DNA from: Zygotorulaspora mrakii
Lineage: Eukaryota > Ascomycota > Saccharomycetes > Saccharomycetales > Saccharomycetaceae
Direction of reading: 5' to 3'
DNA length: 64,000 bases
Assembly: GCF_013402915.1 (NCBI RefSeq)
Contig: NC_050724.1
Location: 310,001-374,000 of the forward strand
Below are positions 29,978 through 38,068 of the stretch, one piece after another. Each line of letters starts with the position of its first letter. The stretch's first letter is position 1. The position numbers and the translations under genes were made by a program. Under the pieces are notes generated by a model that worked only from the letters and a program-made list of their open reading frames with translations, was not told the origin of the DNA and did no database searches.

Positions 29978-31030
29978 ATGGACCAAGTTGTTGATCAAGT
30001 TGCTGAGGAGATCCTCGTCGAGCAAACAGTACCACCGTTATTGCAATTTATTGATAGCATTCCGTGGATTAAATACCATGTTCCATCTGTCGACCATCCA
30101 TTTGGGCTAGAATTGTGGCCAATCTTTTCGTGTGTTTTCGAAAAGATAACTGGCTATCCAGCCGAGAACTTTGATTTCATTCGTGGTGACACTTTCATGG
30201 CAAACGGATACCATGCAGTCGGTGTCATCATTGTTTACTATATCGTGATCTCAAGTGGACAAGCAATTTTGCGCGCGTTCAATGCCGGACCGTTGAAATT
30301 GAATTTTCTCTTCCAATTGCACAATTTGATCCTGACAAGTGTTTCCCTAGCATTGCTGTTGCTGCTAGTGGAGCAGCTGATTCCAATGGTGTATAGAAAC
30401 GGGATCTTTTGGGCAATCTGCTCGAAGGAAGCATTTGCCCCAAAGCTGGTCACCTTGTACTATCTGAACTACTTGACCAAATTTCTGGAACTGTTCGACA
30501 CCGTCTTCCTGATCCTCAAAAGAAAGAAGCTGCTGTTTCTACACACTTACCACCACGGCGCAACCGCATTGCTGTGCTACACCCAGCTGACCGGCAGAAC
30601 CTCCGTCGAATGGGTACCAATTTCCCTGAACTTGGCCGTCCACGTGATCATGTACTGGTACTATTTCCTCAGCTCCCGCGGCATCAGAGTCTGGTGGAAG
30701 GAATGGGTCACAAGGTTCCAAATCCTGCAGTTCTTGATCGACTTGGTGTTTGTCTACTTTGCTACCTACACCTTCTACGCCCACAAGTACTTCGACAAGA
30801 TTTTGCCCAACAAGGGAACCTGCTACGGTACCCAAGACGCCGCAGCATACGGCTACTTGATTCTGACCTCCTACCTGTTCCTGTTCATCTCCTTCTACAT
30901 CCAGTCGTACAGAAAGAGCTCCAAGAGGGCAGAAACTGTTGCTAACGAAAAGAGAGAAAATGCTGCTGCAACCGGTCGATCATCGGGTGTTAAGACTTCC
31001 TCGACAAAGGCAACATCCCGGAAAGCTTAA
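29978..31030 (+). CDS. ELO3: Very-long-chain fatty acid elongase (3-ketoacyl-CoA synthase)
   Basis: ER membrane condensing enzyme that extends fatty acyl-CoA to C24-C26 for sphingolipids. 350 residues from the first in-frame ATG at 29978 (S. cerevisiae Elo3 about 345). The ELO histidine box LHTYHHGA is present, with [14 protein letters not shown], about seven membrane segments, and a basic tail ending SSRKA like Elo3. The neighbours ROM2 and STP3/4 support ELO3 rather than ELO2. From about 30400 on the gene becomes clearly more G+C-rich, at the start of the island that continues into the STP gene. Confidence 0.96.
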   Translation: MDQVVDQVAEEILVEQTVPPLLQFIDSIPWIKYHVPSVDHPFGLELWPIFSCVFEKITGYPAENFDFIRGDTFMANGYHAVGVIIVYYIVISSGQAILRAFNAGPLKLNFLFQLHNLILTSVSLALLLLLVEQLIPMVYRNGIFWAICSKEAFAPKLVTLYYLNYLTKFLELFDTVFLILKRKKLLFLHTYHHGATALLCYTQLTGRTSVEWVPISLNLAVHVIMYWYYFLSSRGIRVWWKEWVTRFQILQFLIDLVFVYFATYTFYAHKYFDKILPNKGTCYGTQDAAAYGYLILTSYLFLFISFYIQSYRKSSKRAETVANEKRENAAATGRSSGVKTSSTKATSRKA

Positions 31031-31363
31031 ACGAAGAGCCGAAAACCCACAGCCGCGAACGCAAAAGCAATACTCGAACCAACACATCCACAGACATCAC
31101 ATATTATTCGTATGCAGTTATATACGAGTGCCATGCGTCCGGCATGGCGCCAGAAGAATATATAAAGTTTTTCAGTTATAGAACAGCTCGTGCCGCACGA
31201 CCGGGAAGCTTCTAGAAAGACGCGCGAAAATCGGGGTTTGTGCGAGTGCCGAGAAAGACGCTTTTACGCGGCTTTGCGACATTTACAGGCGCGCAGCCGC
31301 CTGGACCACGAGCCCAGCTGCTGCAACCCGTCGCCACTTCGCGGTTATCCGGTATCATCGACC

Positions 31364-31391
31364 TTCCGCGGCCGCACCGCTGGCCGCGGAA
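31364..31391. repeat. Perfect 10-bp inverted repeat, GC-rich hairpin 1
   Basis: TTCCGCGGCC (31364-31373) and its exact reverse complement GGCCGCGGAA (31382-31391) are separated by eight bases. It lies inside the GC-rich island downstream of ELO3. Confidence 0.85.
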
Positions 31392-31690
31392 TGCCCGAGA
31401 ACGGACACACGGAGGTGTTGACCAGCTGAGGTGTCAGATGATGAGCACTGCACTGCACAGCGACCGCGATCCCGACCCTGAAGGGCTGCTGTCGGAAGAT
31501 CACATTGCGCGCTCGACCAATTGGAGCGCGGACGATGTCCGTGCCAACCCGCGGCGTCGACGTGCATGCGACAAACGGGGCAACGGCTGCCGATTGCGGC
31601 TGTCCGAGGCAGGACCTCGTAAAACAGGTGGTGCGTGTGATCACCCCAAAAAGGCAATGCTCGCATGGAATCAGCCTGTAACTGGACTTG

Positions 31691-31719
31691 GCAGGACCGG
31701 AAAGGGATCCCGGTCCTGC
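31691..31719. repeat. Perfect 10-bp inverted repeat, GC-rich hairpin 2
   Basis: GCAGGACCGG (31691-31700) and its exact reverse complement CCGGTCCTGC (31710-31719) are separated by nine bases. No T-tract follows, so it is not a pol III terminator-like element. It may be structure of a transcript or chance in GC-rich DNA. Confidence 0.85.
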
Positions 31720-32525
31720 GTCGTTTTAAACTGCGCTTTGCGGTGTGCTGTGGTCTGCCCGCCGCACCGAGATAGGGTAACCCTTGAGGAATTAAATTGG
31801 AAAGCTGACAGCGTCACTTCCCGTTTCGGCCCTCCACAGACAGCTACGCACCGCGCACCGCGCTCCACGACGCTCGCCAAAATGACCGGCTGTCGCAAAG
31901 GGGAAAAAAGAAAGAAAAAGAAGTTTTGAGCGACGACGCGCGCATAAATGCGCATATACGCCGCTCTGCGTGGTTTGCGCAGCTTGCACCGCACCCACCT
32001 CTGTTTACCCCCACTCCTGTGACCCTCCCACCATGCAGTGCCACCCGCCCTTTGCGCCCCATCTGCCGCCCCTCCCCGCGGCCGTAGAGGCCCGTTTAGA
32101 CAGCTGGTCCTGCCAGCGCGCTAGGCTCGCATGCAAGCTCGAATCCTTCCACCGCACCTCTACTGGTTGCTACCGTGTTTTCCGCCTTGCTGTGCTTATC
32201 ACACGGTCTCTAAATTCTTTGTTCTTTTTTTTTTTTAACATCATTGTCTTGTAATGACGACTGTTGCCACGCTCATTTCTTTCTAAATACTGTTTGGGAA
32301 AATAGCTTATATCCGAAGCCAGTTTTTGTCATCTGACAAATTCATATAGAATTCGCATCGTAAATCAGTGGAAATGGCAATGGTGCCCAGACTATAAATA
32401 TAATTCGCAAGTTTGGGTCTTTCGGAGGGATATGTGTGCATGTGGCGACATGGTTTGGAGTGGTTGTGTTTGTGTAGTGCTAGCGGTTGTTTGTGAGAGG
32501 TAAGGGATTGTTGTGGGCCATAGCG

Positions 32526-33761
32526 ATGCATGCGATAATGTCCAGCAACCGAACAGACGCAAATAGGTTGAACCCGGCTTTTGGGTCGGTGCAGCAGTTT
32601 GGGATGAGCAACGGTGGCGGCGGTGACGGCAGGGGCGGCGTGGTGGTGACAGGCGGTGGCAGGGGCGGCGAGGCAGGTAGCGCGGGTTCCGGCGCGGCTC
32701 TGGGCTCAGGCGCCATGGGCAGCATGGGCGGCGTAAGCGGTGGGGGAGTCGCGGGTCACGTGACACTGCCTCCGATATCGTCGTTCGACAACCTCATCAG
32801 AGCGGCGGAGAAGCAGTATTCGGAGACGGCGCCTGGCAGGCGTGTCCACATGCACAACGACCTGGCGCTGATGACCAGTCCGGTGCTGCTCAGCTACCAA
32901 TTGACGTCTCCGCACCACGCGAGCTCTGTGGTACAGAGACGGCTGTCGTCGGCGTCGTCAGTGTCGTCGTCGGCGTCGGTTTCGTCGTCGTCCATCTCGC
33001 ATAACGCTCAACTGCAATCTGCAGAGCCATCGCTGTCTCCTTTGCAGCGAAATCCGCCCACGTCATCTTCTTCGTTGTCCTCCGCGACGAAGAACAGTCA
33101 TAGTACGAGTAATGTCAGCAGTAGCGCCAACAGCTCAAAAACGAACTCTAAAATCCACAAAGCGAGGAAGAAAAAAGAGTGTCCGATATGTCATAATTTC
33201 TACGCTAATCTCTCAACGCACAAGTCTACGCATTTGACCCCTGAAGATAGACCGCATAAATGCCCCATTTGCAACAGGGGATTCGCTAGAAACAACGATC
33301 TGATAAGGCATAAGAAAAGACACTGGAAAGATGAGATTGTCGCTCACAACGAGCACAAAGACGACTGCCATCATTGCGCGAGTGAAGAGGATGATGACAC
33401 AGACCATAACACGAGCACGATGACCGAATACGACCAATTGAAGTCGTTGCATCAAATAAAGGGCACTTTCAAATGTCCGTATAACTCTTCACTGATACAG
33501 TTGGACATGGAAGTTTATCCGTACAAATCGAAACCTTTGAAATTTGAGACTTCGAATTGCCACCAGACAGGTGTGTTTTCGCGGTGCGACACGTTCAAAA
33601 ATCACTTAAAGGCTCTCCATTTCGAATACCCTCCTGGCACAAAGAAGAGGGATCGTGCGGTAGTGCCCGGGAGATGCAAACATTGTGGGCTCAAGTTCCC
33701 AAACGTTGACGTTTGGCTCAACGAACATGTGGGCAAAACTTGTGGATATTCTTATCATTGA
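32526..33761 (+). CDS. STP4: C2H2 zinc-finger protein, ancestor of STP3/STP4
   Basis: 411 residues from the ATG at 32526; a second in-frame ATG at 32538 is equally possible. The N-terminus has a glycine-rich run (about 20-75) and a serine-rich run (about 140-215). Two C2H2 fingers follow: ECPICHNFYANLSTHKSTH and KCPICNRGFARNNDLIRHKKRH. These are almost identical to Stp3/Stp4, and a third cysteine-rich region CKHCGLKFPNVDVWLNEH is near the C-terminus. Stp3/4 are nuclear factors of poorly defined role, related to the tRNA-splicing/amino-acid factor Stp1. The symbol is a choice between two duplicates; the KNH1-STP4 adjacency in S. cerevisiae guided it. The GC-rich 5' half differs sharply in composition from the zinc-finger half. 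Confidence 0.9.
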   Translation: MHAIMSSNRTDANRLNPAFGSVQQFGMSNGGGGDGRGGVVVTGGGRGGEAGSAGSGAALGSGAMGSMGGVSGGGVAGHVTLPPISSFDNLIRAAEKQYSETAPGRRVHMHNDLALMTSPVLLSYQLTSPHHASSVVQRRLSSASSVSSSASVSSSSISHNAQLQSAEPSLSPLQRNPPTSSSSLSSATKNSHSTSNVSSSANSSKTNSKIHKARKKKECPICHNFYANLSTHKSTHLTPEDRPHKCPICNRGFARNNDLIRHKKRHWKDEIVAHNEHKDDCHHCASEEDDDTDHNTSTMTEYDQLKSLHQIKGTFKCPYNSSLIQLDMEVYPYKSKPLKFETSNCHQTGVFSRCDTFKNHLKALHFEYPPGTKKRDRAVVPGRCKHCGLKFPNVDVWLNEHVGKTCGYSYH

Positions 33762-33892
33762 TGGAGCTACAACGGCAAAGAAACGAGAACGGGAAAAAAG
33801 GAATTTTTAACAGTTGATATATACATGTGTCCTAAAGTCCATTATATTATGGCTATAAATAAATACGTTGATATTTCAATATACATGGATGA

Positions 33893-35185
33893 TTATTTAT
33901 TCTTTTTAATATCATTATTACCATCATTTGTAAAATCGATACCAACTTTGTTGATATTTCTGAACATCAGAACACCGTTGTCTCCTTCAACATATTGACA
34001 AGATTTCGCTGATTTCCACAATGACTTCCACATATTTTCATCTGATGACTTGTAATGTTCTCCCATTACTTTTTTGATAGCCGCCGACGCATCGCGCGCA
34101 TTGTAAAATGGTATTCTTGAACAAAAATGATGTGAAACATGTGTTTCTATGATATCGTGAAACATGAATGGACCAACAAATCCAAATTTTCTATCAATTG
34201 TAGCTGCCGCTCCTTTGGCGAACGTCCATTCATCAGCATCATAGTGTGGTACCTCCGTATCTGTATGTTGCAAATAAGTGATAAAGACAAGCCAATGATT
34301 TGTCCACAGGTACGGTATGAACCAATTGATGAAAACTGACCAGCCACCAAATTTATCGTACCAAATTTTCAATACGAGCAGCTGTGTCAAGACACCCACA
34401 TCACTCAAGAAGATGTACAGAACATCTTTTTTTTCAAATAATGGAGAAGTTGGATAAAAATGATTACATTTCCAAGCTGCAACAGCAGGGTAGTCTTGTC
34501 CCGTGACGTTTGTAGTAATATATGCAATCCAACCGGCCAATTGCTGCAACAGAAGTTCAATCAATGTCCTGATGGGCGAATCACCACTGTGATTATATAT
34601 CATATCGCCCACGAGTCCACGTTTCTTTTTGAACTGCTCGGTAGTTGGTGGTACGAAAACTGTGTCTCTTGTAAGATGATTGGTTGACTTATGATGCTTT
34701 GAATGTGAATATTTCCAGGAAAAGTATGGCACCATCAAATACGAATGTAGTAACCAACCCACGAAATCGTTGATCACCCCATAATCAGAAAATGCTTGAT
34801 GACCACACTCGTGCGCTAAGACCCAAATACCAGTGCAGAACAACCCCTGAATACAGGTATATCCAAACCAGAAAGTGAATTTTGCGAGCTTAGTATACAT
34901 TGTATCGATAGCAATACCGTCAAACAGGAATGGATAGGCATATTTGTTGGCAAATACTCCGATGGACGCGACGCACGTGATGTCTCTAAAGACATAGTAT
35001 AAACTCTCATAAAGTCTTCTTTCATAGCAGTGTTCCGGAATAGCGCCAAGTATATCCTTAATGGTGAAATCTGGCACCTTGCAGACGTTTCCATTGATAT
35101 CAATTGCAGATTTTCCACCACTATTCATGGCTTCCGTTGTCTCCGTACTTGTGGCGCTACCACCAGCCGTCTCGATCTTTGACAT
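33893..35185 (-). CDS. FAD2: Membrane fatty acid desaturase, Delta-12 (FAD2) type
   Basis: ER enzyme that introduces a second double bond into oleate to give linoleate. 430 residues from the first ATG at 35185. The three histidine boxes are HECGH (125-129), HSKHH (161-165) and HVSHH (near 370), with paired membrane segments between. The N-terminal motif DILGAIPEHCYERRLYESLYYVFRD is typical of fungal Delta-12 and omega-3 enzymes. A Delta-12 function is the more likely; an omega-3 (FAD3) activity cannot be excluded by motif reading. S. cerevisiae has only the unrelated Delta-9 Ole1, so the gene points to a non-Saccharomyces lineage. It lies at the right breakpoint of the inferred inversion, next to a 1.6-kb gap. 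Confidence 0.93.
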   Translation of the reverse strand: MSKIETAGGSATSTETTEAMNSGGKSAIDINGNVCKVPDFTIKDILGAIPEHCYERRLYESLYYVFRDITCVASIGVFANKYAYPFLFDGIAIDTMYTKLAKFTFWFGYTCIQGLFCTGIWVLAHECGHQAFSDYGVINDFVGWLLHSYLMVPYFSWKYSHSKHHKSTNHLTRDTVFVPPTTEQFKKKRGLVGDMIYNHSGDSPIRTLIELLLQQLAGWIAYITTNVTGQDYPAVAAWKCNHFYPTSPLFEKKDVLYIFLSDVGVLTQLLVLKIWYDKFGGWSVFINWFIPYLWTNHWLVFITYLQHTDTEVPHYDADEWTFAKGAAATIDRKFGFVGPFMFHDIIETHVSHHFCSRIPFYNARDASAAIKKVMGEHYKSSDENMWKSLWKSAKSCQYVEGDNGVLMFRNINKVGIDFTNDGNNDIKKNK

Positions 35186-35720
35186 GACTCGCGATCTTGA
35201 TGAATGAATTAAAGTCACAGACTATTGAAATTCCTGGAATTGATCGAAATATATTGAATGGTAGAATGGCACAACCTTTAAGTACTGATGTGACTATAGC
35301 CAAACAAAATATTGTTGAAAAGAAGAAAAAAATCATTCCCGATAAAAAAGAAAATTTTTTTTTTCTATTTGGCTCGAGTCGCGATGGGGCTTATCGAGAA
35401 GAAGTCTGATTTGCGGGTCCTTTGAGCATCTGCATAGTCGGTCACAGAGCGTGGAAGAGCCTTTTCAGGAGGTATGTCAAGCATGTGCCGAGGTAAGATT
35501 GAAAAGAAAGAAAAGCTTAGGAATCTAAACTGGTATCTCGCATTCATTTGCACTTAATTCTGCCAATTTAGATAATTCGCGGGAAACAGCCGCACGTTTT
35601 CGCGTTACAGTGCTTGAGATAAGGCTCAATGCATTTGGATCAGGAAGCTGAGAAGAGACTTTATCAGAAAGTAGTGCTGTCTCCCAAATTATGCTTAAAA
35701 CAACTTTGAAGTGACTGTTA

Positions 35721-35752
35721 ATACATTTGAGTGCATTCGAGTGCATTTGAGT
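35721..35752. repeat. Three tandem copies of a 10-bp unit
   Basis: ATACATTTGA, GTGCATTCGA and GTGCATTTGA lie end to end at 35721-35750, followed by GT. A short degenerate tandem repeat in the breakpoint gap upstream of the desaturase. Confidence 0.7.
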
Positions 35753-36271
35753 CTTCACGAGCCTATTTGGTCAATAATTCTGCAAGTGGACTTTCACCGA
35801 TAGGCCCTTTTTCGCACGAGAGCTCCTTTAATAGTTTTTAGAGGTACATTCACCAAAACGCAAGCTCTTGTAACACTACATTATCGTGTTGGAAAAGTAT
35901 GGCAAATCTTGATGTTTCATAGCGTCATATTCGAACGCAATATTGGTTTTATACCATGTCTGTTATTTATGCCGCGTAATTCTACGCTCACCCCGTTGTC
36001 CGTGCAACACATCATTGTTTAGTTGAGATTCCTATCGAACTGTTACTTTTCGCCTATTTCCATAAGACATAGTCAAATCATACAGCTGTTATGCATTTAA
36101 ATCATAGTTTTCCACACTCAGGTGTTGGATTACATTCTAAAGTCGGTAGCGTAATCAACAGCAGCAATTAAACGTTGAAGTATCTGCAAATTCTCAATTA
36201 TTTGCAGGTTTGAAAAGGAGTTTCTCCAGAATTTGAATTGTTTCTGGAACGGGCACTTCTTTTGCCATTTC

Positions 36272-36281
36272 TCGGCGGCTA
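36272..36281 (-). promoter_or_regulatory. Perfect URS1 (Ume6) site
   Basis: TCGGCGGCTA is the exact reverse complement of URS1, TAGCCGCCGA, followed by AAT as in the extended Ume6 consensus. It lies 550 bp upstream of NMD4 and about 1.1 kb upstream of the desaturase, with a TATA-like TATATG near 36327. URS1 normally represses early meiotic genes in mitosis. No such gene is seen next to it. Confidence 0.6.
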
Positions 36282-36830
36282 AATATGCTCACTTCGACTA
36301 AGCCTGCACTCTCACATCATTTAAGCATATATGACGGCAACGGCACATGTTTTGCAGATGATTTATAGAATGCAACAAAATTAGCATTTAATACCTGCCG
36401 CTTATAACAAATTGGTACTGGGGAAGACGAAGAGCAAATGTTGTACTTTTCTTCAAGCCATAGTGGTGCCTGGAGCTCCCGCAAACTGCGCTCTTAAGCA
36501 CAGTCCAAGCTGTGTGCATTAAGTAGCATGCTGAATGTGAACGTTTTCAATTTGTTTGCATATCTAAATAAGACTGAAATTGGGAGCCATGGTGAGCGCT
36601 TATTATACATATCTCTTCATCAGACAGATGCCCGTTTACAGCGATTTGACAGAAATCGAAAGAAATAGTGCATACTACGCAGAGAAAAGAAGAATATTGA
36701 AGAGTACAGCATCATTGCTTGTAAAATTACACACATACGGCGCCTGTAGCCATCAATAGAGACCAGCCCATTTTTTATACGTGCATATACAGCAGCATCT
36801 TTAATTGGATATAAAAGCTTAAGGTCTCCC

Positions 36831-37502
36831 ATGAACGAATATAACTTCATACTTGATGCATCGTGTTTCGAAAAAGGACTGGGTATCATTAAAAGATGGC
36901 TCAAAGAGTGCCCAGGAAAGGTTAAGTTAAGATTATATATTCCCACATACACTTTGAATGAGCTAGACTTTCTCAAATTCAAAAAAAAATCATATACTGC
37001 CAAGGAATCGTTGAAGTTTATTGATATCGTCAGCACAGACAATGACAGTAGTTTTGGTCCTGAATTTATAATTGAGTTTCCAGAAATTTTAGAATTGGTG
37101 ACATGGTCTGAGGTTCTAGAGTTTGTCAATGATGCATCCAAAAAAGACACATTGAATAAACTGCCCGGTCGAATCAAGGGCTTGATGAAGAGCTGCCTTT
37201 ATAAATGTCAGTTTGATGATGGCTCTGACGGGCTGAAATGGATTTTCATTTCTGAGGACCCATTAGTACGTGACATGGCTGATATTTGTCGCGTTCCATG
37301 TTGTTCTATTGTCGATGCAGATTCGATTCTTGATAAGGACATGAACACTACAGCGTATCAAGAAAATCAAAAATTCAATAACTTGGTGTCCCAGAATGGT
37401 ATCAAGGAAGAAACCTCGACGAGAGGCAAAAAAACAGTAACTACAAAATTCGAAAATACGCTGTACGCTCCAAGGGGCTCCGGCAAACTGTGGACCCCAT
37501 AA
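36831..37502 (+). CDS. NMD4: PIN-domain NMD cofactor Nmd4
   Basis: Upf1-associated protein of nonsense-mediated mRNA decay with a PIN-like fold. 223 residues (S. cerevisiae about 218). YNFILDASCFEKGLG at the start carries the first PIN aspartate; YIPTYTLNELDFL the conserved glutamate/aspartate; and FISEDPLVRDMA the third acidic cluster. The C-terminus LYAPRGSGKLWTP is the conserved tail. In S. cerevisiae it lies between STE11 and GRX8. Here it keeps the SPR3-PEF1-STE11 side and has lost GRX8/ERG25, marking the breakpoint. Confidence 0.94.
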   Translation: MNEYNFILDASCFEKGLGIIKRWLKECPGKVKLRLYIPTYTLNELDFLKFKKKSYTAKESLKFIDIVSTDNDSSFGPEFIIEFPEILELVTWSEVLEFVNDASKKDTLNKLPGRIKGLMKSCLYKCQFDDGSDGLKWIFISEDPLVRDMADICRVPCCSIVDADSILDKDMNTTAYQENQKFNNLVSQNGIKEETSTRGKKTVTTKFENTLYAPRGSGKLWTP

Positions 37503-38068
37503 GATAAAGTTTGGTTCGGAAAGATCGCAAATGCACCACTAGCGGATTGGCTCATTACCTACAAGTACAAGTTACAATGTTTCAGCTCTATACTGGGAAA
37601 AGTGTAATGTTTTCTGTTTTCTTTACAATTCAGATAATAGTCAAATTATTGTATTCATCGAATGGATAGTACTTAAACTTCGCATTCTAACATTAGAGAT
37701 GCCAGAAAAAAATAGGTAACAAATACGTAAAGTATTTATTCATCATGTAAAGTAAAGAAAACCTTCAACGAAAACATTACACGTAAATGTAAGAAAATGA
37801 CACCCATTAAAACTTTAATGAAAGGGATTTTCGGAATCAGGAGTCTGAATGTTTGAGTATGTATTCTTTAATTCATTTATTCTTTAGTTATTCTCTTCTG
37901 CTAAAAAAATTTTCAAAGATCTGTTTTCCAGCTGTTTTTGATGCTTTTATACCACCAATATATGAAAAATTCAAAGTAGTTCGGGTAATGAAATTTTCTC
38001 ACCTATCTATGAAATAGATTTTAGGGCTTTATCCATAAGATCATTACAATTCTGTCGGATCAGCCGTG
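37503..38068. other. Convergent 3' intergenic region of NMD4 and SPR3
   Basis: 566 bp, AT-rich, long for a convergent gap. I see no gene or RNA. ATTTACGTGTA on the minus strand near 37780-37790 matches 10 of 11 positions of the S. cerevisiae ARS consensus, which is too weak to call an origin. Confidence 0.5.

Larger units (their letters stand above)
31031..32525. other. 1.5-kb GC-rich intergenic island between ELO3 and the STP3/4 gene
   Basis: The region is far above the window's usual composition: 37 of 60 G+C in 31381-31440 and 44 of 60 in 32041-32100. Open frames up to 229 codons on + (31240-31929) and several on - overlap one another and resemble no family, so they are read as consequences of rare stop codons. 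Two perfect 10-bp GC-rich hairpins are listed separately. S. cerevisiae has VID22 next to ELO3; no VID22-like coding is visible here. Composition falls back to normal from about 32200. Confidence 0.7.
35186..36830. other. 1.6-kb gene-free junction between the desaturase and NMD4
   Basis: AT-rich, with only short, unconvincing ORFs (none above about 80 codons apart from antisense shadows of NMD4). It contains a 10-bp triplicate repeat and a perfect Ume6 URS1 site, listed separately. No tRNA, LTR or RNA gene was recognised. It coincides with the right breakpoint of the inversion inferred from gene order. Confidence 0.7.

Noticed and set aside
31685..31725. Sequence CAGGACCGGAAAGG resembling the SRP RNA helix 8 motif
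   Set aside because: The 3' partner motif (AGCAG type) is absent; the DNA instead forms a perfect 10-bp hairpin, and no SRP RNA context is present.
31240..31929. 229-codon open frame on + in the ELO3-STP gap
   Set aside because: It lies in very GC-rich DNA where several other long frames on both strands overlap it. The translation shows no family resemblance, no domain and many Arg/Cys/Pro, as expected of rare stop codons. It is not VID22.
37770..37795. ARS-consensus-like ATTTACGTGTA between NMD4 and SPR3
   Set aside because: One mismatch to an 11-bp AT-rich consensus is expected often by chance; no flanking B-element evidence.
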